Shown here in pieces: positions 6,089-9,537 of a DNA stretch of 9,537 nt (position 1 is its first letter; the number at the start of each line of letters is the position of its first letter). A program made the position numbers and the translations under genes. The notes beneath the pieces were generated by a model. That model had not been told where the DNA came from and ran no database searches. It saw only the letters and a program-made list of their open reading frames with translations. Source of the stretch: CAZFAT01 sp964517075 (GTDB lineage Bacteria; Acidobacteriota; Vicinamibacteria; Vicinamibacterales; SCN-69-37); NCBI GenBank assembly GCA_964517075.1, contig CAZFAT010000184.1, forward strand, positions 1 through 9,537. Direction: 5' to 3'.

Positions 6089-7318
6089 TCAAAACTTGAG
6101 GATCCGCTCGAATCCGAAGGCTTCGTCTTCACGGGTCGGCGCATCGGTGAAGTGCCGGAGCGCGGCTTTGGCGGCGAACCACGCCAGACCGTCGCCGTGC
6201 CATCCAAAACCGAGCGAAAAGAAATGGAAGGGGTAGTTGCGGTGGGGGCCGACCCACGGCAGACCATCGATGCCCGTCACCACTGGCCCGGGCCACCCCC
6301 AGCGGGCCGGCAGCCCGGAGATCACCGGATACAGCACCGACAGCTCGTACATGAGCTGACCCGTGCGCTGGACCAGGGTGCGTTCGCGGAGCCTCGGCCC
6401 CACGGGACGGCCGACAGCGCCAGCGAACACGGCCCGGTGGTCGGGCAGCCAGCGCAGCCAGTGCGGCGCCTCGCCACCCTCCGTCAGGAGGCTCTGCCGC
6501 CGGCCGGTCTCGCGGCGCATGGCCGCCGTGAGCGGCTCGGTCACAACCACATGCCCCTCCAGCTCGCGCACGTGGCGGCGAAGCTGGCGGAAGAGCGCCC
6601 CGGGCCCGCCCGTCGCCACCAGCACGCCGCGCGTGCGGATGGTGCCGCCCTCGAGGATCACGTCCGCGTGCCGGCGGGTGAACTTCGTCCGGCGGACGGG
6701 TGACTGTTCGAAGATGCGCGCCCTCCGGCGCGTGGCCGCCGAGGCCAGGCCGAGCGCCGCGCGGACGGGATCGAACGTGAACGCGTCGTGCAGCCGGATC
6801 GCGCCCGCGGAACCCGTGCCGGTCTCGGCCCGGGCCGCCTCGGCCGGAAGCCAGGGCGCCTCGAGGCCGGCCGCCTTGCGCGCCGCCTGCTCGCGCCGCA
6901 GGGCCTGTGCCTCCTCGGCCGTCCGCGCGTTGATCACGAGCGACGTCGGCGCCAGGTCGCACCGGATGGACAGCTTGCGGAGCGCGGCGGCAAAGTCGAG
7001 GCCACTGCGGCGGGCTTCCTTCCACGCCGTGCGCGCCAGTCTCAACCCGGCCGCCCGCTCCATCGTTCGAAACGACGCGTCGGGCTGCGGCACGATCGCC
7101 CCCAGGCCACCCGCGGTCGCGCCGCCGGCCAGCCGCGCCGCCTCGACGAGCACGACGTGCAGCCCGCCGGCCGCCAGCACGTAAGCGGCCGTGCACCCCG
7201 TCAGACCGCCACCGATGACGACGACGTCCGCGGTGTGCGAACCGCGGAGGCGTGGATGAGACGTCCGCCGCCGCACGCCTGTTCGGTCGGCCCAGTACGC
7301 GCGTCCGTGGTCAGCCAT
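6089..7318 (-). CDS. FAD-dependent oxidoreductase (DAO/glycine oxidase-like family)
   Basis: A 409-aa flavoenzyme of the D-amino-acid oxidase (DAO) fold, expected to oxidise an amine or amino acid with FAD in the cytoplasm. Residues 31-60 form the dinucleotide-binding beta-alpha-beta unit: DVVVIGGGLTG (GxGxxG-type) and, at the end of the second strand, Glu59 for the ribose. ATAGGLGAIVPQ follows. Near the C-terminus GIDGLPWVGPHRNYP and FFSLGFGWHGDGLAWFAAKA form the second FAD contact typical of the family. No covalent-flavin histidine or other substrate-specific residue can be assigned. ATG 7318 is preferred. A GTG start at 7402 would add 28 residues of low-complexity, Arg-rich sequence overlapping the previous gene by 61 bp. 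From 7318 the gap to that gene is 23 bp, so read-through is likely. Confidence 0.88.
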   Translation of the reverse strand: MADHGRAYWADRTGVRRRTSHPRLRGSHTADVVVIGGGLTGCTAAYVLAAGGLHVVLVEAARLAGGATAGGLGAIVPQPDASFRTMERAAGLRLARTAWKEARRSGLDFAAALRKLSIRCDLAPTSLVINARTAEEAQALRREQAARKAAGLEAPWLPAEAARAETGTGSAGAIRLHDAFTFDPVRAALGLASAATRRRARIFEQSPVRRTKFTRRHADVILEGGTIRTRGVLVATGGPGALFRQLRRHVRELEGHVVVTEPLTAAMRRETGRRQSLLTEGGEAPHWLRWLPDHRAVFAGAVGRPVGPRLRERTLVQRTGQLMYELSVLYPVISGLPARWGWPGPVVTGIDGLPWVGPHRNYPFHFFSLGFGWHGDGLAWFAAKAALRHFTDAPTREDEAFGFERILKF

Positions 7319-7328
7319 GGTCGGCGCA

Positions 7329-7336
7329 ATGGTATA
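7329..7336 (-). promoter_or_regulatory. candidate -10 element of the oxidoreductase gene
   Basis: Minus strand reads TATACCAT, in which either TATACC or TACCAT matches the -10 consensus at four of six. It ends ten nucleotides before ATG 7318, with no SD site between. It lies in the 23-bp gap after the glucoamylase-like gene, so the gene may have its own near-leaderless transcript besides read-through. Confidence 0.3.
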
Positions 7337-7341
7337 TCGGG

Positions 7342-8673
7342 TCAATGCACCAGGCCTGCGCGCGTCATGGCGGCTGGTATCTCGACGTTCTGCATGAACC
7401 ACTGCCAGACGCGGCCGGTGCGGAGGTTCTCGGCGCTCAGCAGCGTGATGCCAAGGTCGATGCCGATGACGTCAGGGTTCACCCAGCCGTCGGTCGGGTG
7501 GAACGCGTCGGCGAACCCGTAGCGGCCGTAGATGCGATCTCCGAAGCGCCGCCGCATCTCGCGGACAACGGGGAGGGTGATGTCGGGCGCGAGCATGAGC
7601 GAGCCCGCGGCCGCGCAGGGCACGACCGAGCCATCGATGCCGTCGGAGCGCGGCGGCCCGCCCCATGCCACGTAGCCCTTCCGGCTGTCGGATGCGGTGA
7701 GGCCCCACAGGGAGTCGCGATATCCCGGAAACTCCGGTGCGAGGGCGAGCATGAAGGCCCTGTGCGCGCGCGTGGCGATCACCGAATTCTGAAACCAGTC
7801 GGTGTGCGGCGGCTCACGTTCGCGCCGGCCGCGGAAGTCCACCCAGGCGTGCGCGTACTGATGCACGAAGAGCGGTGGCGGCCCGCCGATGAACGAGTAC
7901 GGGCCGAAGGTGACGACCGGACGCCGCCACGCGCGCCAGGACCCGGCGGGAATCGGGTGCGTCGGCGATCCGATGGCGAGCACGTAGAGCAGCATCAGCT
8001 CCGAGTAGTGGTCCCAGCGCGCCTTCAAGAAGCCCGTCTCGGGTTTCCAGCCGTGTGACAGCAGCGCGGGATCGCCGGCCAGCATCCACTGGAAATCGAT
8101 GCGGCGGTAGATTCGCTCGGCGAGCGCGGGGATCTCGGCGTCGGCCGCGAAGCACTGGCGGACGGTCAGGGCGCCCGCGACGAGCAGCGCCGTGTCGATG
8201 GACGACAGCTCGCTCTCCCACTCCCGCGCGCCGGTGTGAATGTCGATGAAATGATAGAACCAGCCGCGCTCGTGCGTGATCCGGTCGGCGAAGTAGCGCA
8301 GGGTGGTGCGCGTCCGCGCGATGACCTGATCGCGCGGGATCCACTGCCGCTCGGCGGCCACGCACATCCCGCTCAGGCCGAACCCGACCGCCGCGATGCT
8401 CCCGATGTCGCGCGCGCGCCCCTCGACCGGAGTCCCATCGGTCCGCGCCCGGTCCCGGACGATGCCGGTCACCGGACTCGCCTGTTCCCAGAAGAACATG
8501 AACGAGCGCTTCGCCAAGTCCTCGACGAGCGCCTCGTCGGCGGCGCTGAGCCGCGTGAGGCCGGTGTCGAGCCGGACGACCGCGGCCGGCGCCGTCGCGC
8601 GGCCCGCGCAGCCGCCGGGCGCCAGCGCAAAGGCGAGTACGAGACTGACGGAGACGAGGACACTTCGGCGCAC
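7342..8673 (-). CDS. glucoamylase-like (PF10091 / GH144-type) lipoprotein
   Basis: A 443-aa exported protein from GTG 8673. Residues 1-21 form a lipoprotein-like signal (MRRSVLVSVSLVLAFALAPG) ending at Cys22; the lipobox (APGGC) is imperfect. The mature part is an all-alpha glycosidase-like domain with the PF10091 blocks in order: FFWEQASPVTGIVRDR (60-75), GWFYHFIDIHTG (137-148), SSIDTALLVAGAL (157-169), YSELMLLYVLAIGSP (223-237), HQYAHAWVDFRG (271-282), DGIDGSVVPCAAAGSL (344-359), YGRYGFADAFHP (382-393) and GWVNPDVIGIDLGITLL (396-412). The family is named putative glucoamylase, but characterised relatives (GH144, and the GH189 domain of cyclic glucan synthases) act on beta-1,2-glucan, so that substrate is a fair hypothesis. 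Longer starts reach back to 8820 through the neighbouring gene and are rejected. The FAD oxidoreductase follows 23 bp downstream. Confidence 0.88.
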   Translation of the reverse strand: MRRSVLVSVSLVLAFALAPGGCAGRATAPAAVVRLDTGLTRLSAADEALVEDLAKRSFMFFWEQASPVTGIVRDRARTDGTPVEGRARDIGSIAAVGFGLSGMCVAAERQWIPRDQVIARTRTTLRYFADRITHERGWFYHFIDIHTGAREWESELSSIDTALLVAGALTVRQCFAADAEIPALAERIYRRIDFQWMLAGDPALLSHGWKPETGFLKARWDHYSELMLLYVLAIGSPTHPIPAGSWRAWRRPVVTFGPYSFIGGPPPLFVHQYAHAWVDFRGRREREPPHTDWFQNSVIATRAHRAFMLALAPEFPGYRDSLWGLTASDSRKGYVAWGGPPRSDGIDGSVVPCAAAGSLMLAPDITLPVVREMRRRFGDRIYGRYGFADAFHPTDGWVNPDVIGIDLGITLLSAENLRTGRVWQWFMQNVEIPAAMTRAGLVH

Positions 8674-8678
8674 GGGGC

Positions 8679-8684
8679 AGGATA
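8679..8684 (-). promoter_or_regulatory. candidate -10 element of the glucoamylase-like gene
   Basis: Minus strand reads TATCCT (four of six), five nucleotides before GTG 8673, with only GCCCC between. A promoter here would place the transcript start at or next to the GTG. No SD site exists, which argues for leaderless translation or for a different start. Confidence 0.25.
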
Positions 8685-8705
8685 CTGTGGTGGCGCCCGG
8701 TCCAC

Positions 8706-8731
8706 TCCGCCGGAGCTTCAACGAAGGCGGA
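8706..8731. repeat. 26-bp imperfect palindrome, REP-like
   Basis: TCCGCC (8706-8711) and GGCGGA (8726-8731) are complementary, and the interior holds a second small stem, CTTC-AAC-GAAG (8716-8726). It lies in the 88-bp gap between the M20 hydrolase stop (8762) and the glucoamylase-like start. The TCCGCC...GAAGGCGGA words recur in the second hairpin of the palindrome at 5460-5475, suggesting related dispersed intergenic elements. There is no T-run. Confidence 0.55.
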
Positions 8732-8761
8732 AGGCCGGCTCCTCCATTCTCCAATGGGCAC

Positions 8762-9537
8762 TCACGCCAGCAACTGCTTCGCCAGGCTGACGTAGCCATC
8801 GACCGCCTGATGTAACTCAATGATGGGCACGTATTCGTCCGCCGTGTGCGCGAGGGCGACGGAGCCGGGGCCCAGCAGGAGGGGCGTGCCCCAGGCGTCG
8901 AGAAAGGGAATGTCGGTCGTGAACGAGAAGACCGCCGTCTCGAAGCCAGGCACGGTCTTCAGCCGCACTGGCGGAACCACGAGCACGTCGTCGGCCGTCA
9001 CACGCCCGGCGGTGCAGAGGTCGAGCGCGTCGCGGACCTGTTCGTGACCGCTGACGGTGCGGAACATCGCCTCGGCCTCGGCGGCGGGCGGAATGACGTT
9101 GGGTGCGACGCCGCCGGTGATGAGCCCGATGGTGTAGAACGTCTCGCCGAGATCCGGATCGGCCGGCCACGTCACGCCGCGCATCGCCACGAGCACGTCG
9201 ATCAGTTTCTCGATGGCCGACTCGCCCAGCTCGGGCTGGCTCGAGTGCGCCGCCCGGCCGGCGGCGCGAAGCCGCACGCGATAGGCGCCGCGCGTGCCGC
9301 GCGCCAGGCGGTTCTCGGTCGGTTCGCCGTTGATGAGGTACGCCGCCGACCCGACGGGCGACGCGTTCGCGACCCTGGCGCCGTCGCTGCCCCGCTCCTC
9401 GCCAACCACGAACAGCAGGCCAATCCGCGATTCGCCGGCGGCACGCAGCCGTTCCGCCGCGGCGATCTGCGCGAGCGCGATGCCCTTCGCGTCGCACGAG
9501 CCCCGACCGTGCAGCCGCCCGTCCTCTTCGCGGCTCG
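8762..9537 (-). CDS. M20/M25/M40-family metallohydrolase (ArgE/DapE-like), 5' end outside window
   Basis: Open on the minus strand from the right edge (last complete codon 9533-9535) to TGA at 8764-8762, giving the last 258 residues of a zinc-dependent amidohydrolase/peptidase. The fragment begins in the metal site: LHGRGSCDAKGIALAQ, whose Asp bridges the two metals in this family. VVGEERGSDGAR follows with the catalytic-base and metal glutamates, then LINGEPTENR. The dimerisation domain has RAAGRAAHSSQPELGESAI. The C-terminal metal histidine is in LGPGSVALAHTADEYVP. The GRGSCDAKG form resembles acetylornithine/N-acetyl-citrulline deacetylases and relatives, but substrate is not assignable. 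A GTG at 9409 falls after the metal-binding Asp and cannot be the true start. Confidence 0.93.
   Translation of the reverse strand, partial: SREEDGRLHGRGSCDAKGIALAQIAAAERLRAAGESRIGLLFVVGEERGSDGARVANASPVGSAAYLINGEPTENRLARGTRGAYRVRLRAAGRAAHSSQPELGESAIEKLIDVLVAMRGVTWPADPDLGETFYTIGLITGGVAPNVIPPAAEAEAMFRTVSGHEQVRDALDLCTAGRVTADDVLVVPPVRLKTVPGFETAVFSFTTDIPFLDAWGTPLLLGPGSVALAHTADEYVPIIELHQAVDGYVSLAKQLLA

Noticed and set aside
7319..7402. 28-residue N-terminal extension of the FAD oxidoreductase (GTG 7402)
   Set aside because: It overlaps the preceding gene, is low-complexity and Arg-rich, and the FAD-binding unit is already correctly placed from ATG 7318.
8674..8820. 49-residue N-terminal extension of the glucoamylase-like gene
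   Set aside because: It would run back into the M20 hydrolase gene and through the palindrome, and would bury the lipoprotein signal inside the protein.

Overview
The window is high-GC, gene-dense bacterial chromosome. Gene style, the many GTG/TTG starts and two REP-like intergenic palindromes suggest an Acidobacteriota lineage, perhaps a Vicinamibacteria-type soil bacterium. That placement is inference from memory and unproven. I see no rRNA, tRNA, CRISPR array, insertion sequence or phage gene.

Left part (1-960, + strand): the 3' end of a protein with a small beta-rich C-terminal domain and an Ala/Lys/Pro-rich tail, then an 80-aa charge-polarised small protein (TTG start, strong SD), then a two-cysteine PrxQ/Bcp peroxiredoxin. 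The spacers of 24 and 29 nt suit an operon. Facing it is a minus-strand gene (1007-1846) for a secreted protein with two PEGA domains.

Middle (1847-6018, + strand): a 209-bp divergent region holds a perfect GC-rich inverted repeat. It is followed by glutaminyl-tRNA synthetase (glnS), a sodium/solute symporter (SSS family) starting 2 nt after glnS, and a 60-aa two-helix membrane protein whose ATG overlaps the symporter stop. A 60-bp nested palindrome separates this cluster from an orphan ExbD/TolR-type protein. glnS, symporter and small protein look co-transcribed.

Right part (6089-9537, minus strand): an M20-family metallohydrolase cut by the window edge, a lipoprotein of the 'putative glucoamylase' (PF10091/GH144-like) family, and a FAD-dependent amine/amino-acid oxidoreductase. 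A second palindrome lies in the 88-bp gap before the glucoamylase-like gene.

Most genes are ordinary housekeeping or metabolic genes. The items most worth a second look are the small membrane protein coupled to the symporter, the two palindromes, a recurring pattern of -10-like hexamers just upstream of start codons that lack Shine-Dalgarno sites (possible leaderless mRNAs), and the likely beta-1,2-glucan link of the 'glucoamylase'. I found no convincing new multi-gene system. No gap without a gene exceeds about 210 bp.
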